The position numbers and the translations under genes were made by a program. From contig JBKHAI010000038.1 in NCBI GenBank assembly GCA_046542915.1, positions 1 through 5,777 of the forward strand: a DNA stretch of 5,777 bases. Direction: 5' to 3'. The DNA comes from SKVL01 sp046542915 (GTDB taxonomy: Bacteria; Patescibacteriota; Minisyncoccia; Phycocordibacterales; CSBR16-193). The number at the start of each line of letters is the position of its first letter. The stretch's first letter is position 1. Positions 5,371 through 5,777 of this stretch are shown here, piece by piece. A model generated the notes under the pieces. That model made no database searches. It saw only the letters and a program-made list of their open reading frames with translations, and was not told where the DNA came from.

Positions 5371-5730
5371 ATGGAAAGCTTAAGCTCATTTCAGGAGATC
5401 TTAAGTATCTTGGCCTTTTTTGGCATCGTGGTCTTGTTTTTGGTAGCTCTGCTTTTTCTGGTCAATTTTGTCTTACACAGAGATATAAAGAAACCGTCAT
5501 TAGAATTCATACTCACTAAAGAAGAGATCAAAGAAAAAGGCCGAGAGGTTCCGTTAAAAAATTTCCAGATCTATTATTCAGGAAAAGAAAAAGTGGTGAT
5601 GTGTCCCGGTTGCGGCACTTCTCAGGTCAAAATTGACAAACGGATCGGCAAATGCCCCAAATGCGAGATGGAGATAGTTGTTGATAGCAACAAAATGTTT
5701 TTTTTGAACCCTCTCAAACTATCTTATTAG
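5371..5730 (+). CDS. Single-pass membrane protein with C-terminal zinc ribbon
   Basis: This 119-residue protein is not assignable to a named family. Residues about 10-34 form one strongly hydrophobic helix, followed by a basic HRDIKK, so the C-terminal part is probably cytoplasmic by the positive-inside rule. A charged linker (about 40-75) leads to a zinc ribbon with CPGC (78-81), a 13-residue spacer and CPKC (95-98), the classic rubredoxin-like knuckle pair. The last 20 residues are hydrophobic and aromatic (MFFLNPLKLSY) and may finish the ribbon sheet. The start is secure: GGAGGG (5358-5363) lies 7 bases before the ATG, with a good promoter upstream. It is monocistronic, closed by a strong terminator. 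The function could be a membrane-tethered interaction or nucleic-acid-binding module; nothing in the context decides. Confidence 0.87.
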   Translation: MESLSSFQEILSILAFFGIVVLFLVALLFLVNFVLHRDIKKPSLEFILTKEEIKEKGREVPLKNFQIYYSGKEKVVMCPGCGTSQVKIDKRIGKCPKCEMEIVVDSNKMFFLNPLKLSY

Positions 5731-5734
5731 CTTT

Positions 5735-5767
5735 AAAGACCGTCCGAACCATCTCGGACGGTCTTTT
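5735..5767 (+). terminator. Strong intrinsic terminator
   Basis: A 13-bp perfect stem (5735-5747 with 5754-5766, AAAGACCGTCCGA and its complement) closes a 6-base loop ACCATC and ends in TTTT. It lies 4 bases after the stop of the membrane zinc-ribbon gene. Confidence 0.92.
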
Positions 5768-5777
5768 ATACACAATA

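Overview
The window is compact, gene-dense bacterial DNA of moderate GC with short intergenic gaps. The standard code fits: every recognisable protein is uninterrupted, although only one of the eight stops is TGA. Small proteins, five genes without a Shine-Dalgarno (SD) sequence beside three with a very strong one, and an anchored protein ending in a Cys-x8-Cys beta domain suggest an uncultured small-genome bacterium, perhaps Patescibacteria/CPR. That placement is inference and no marker here settles it.

Layout, left to right. (1) 21-1127 (+): the universal ribosome-associated ATPase/GTPase YchF, closed by an intrinsic terminator shared with a convergent 62-residue Cys-rich zinc-ribbon protein (1160-1348, -). 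(2) 1349-1631: an AT-rich gap with a strong bidirectional-looking terminator 42 bases upstream of the zinc-ribbon start, several inverted repeats and a perfect minus-strand TATAAT. It could encode a small RNA or an attenuated leader. (3) 1632-4790 (+): a likely four-gene operon made of a signal-anchored extracytoplasmic protein, an ADP/ATP-dependent NAD(P)HX dehydratase (nnrD type), and the large and small subunits of exonuclease VII (xseA, xseB). Gaps are 51, 12 and 3 bases, and a GC-rich palindromic terminator follows. (4) 4821-5225 (-): an unrecognised acidic 134-residue protein convergent with the operon. (5) 5226-5370: a divergent promoter region. (6) 5371-5730 (+): a 119-residue protein with one membrane helix and a CPGC/CPKC zinc ribbon, ended by a 13-bp-stem terminator.

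The recognised genes are housekeeping: translation-associated NTPase, repair of damaged nicotinamide cofactors, and single-strand DNA degradation. No mobile element, CRISPR array, tRNA or rRNA is seen. The less ordinary signals are the unexplained 1390-1567 segment, an AACCTT element upstream of the SD in all three small orphan genes, the YchF specificity motif (NKRS instead of NxxE), and the in-frame XseA-TGA-ACT-XseB junction. I see no clear evidence of a new multi-gene system.
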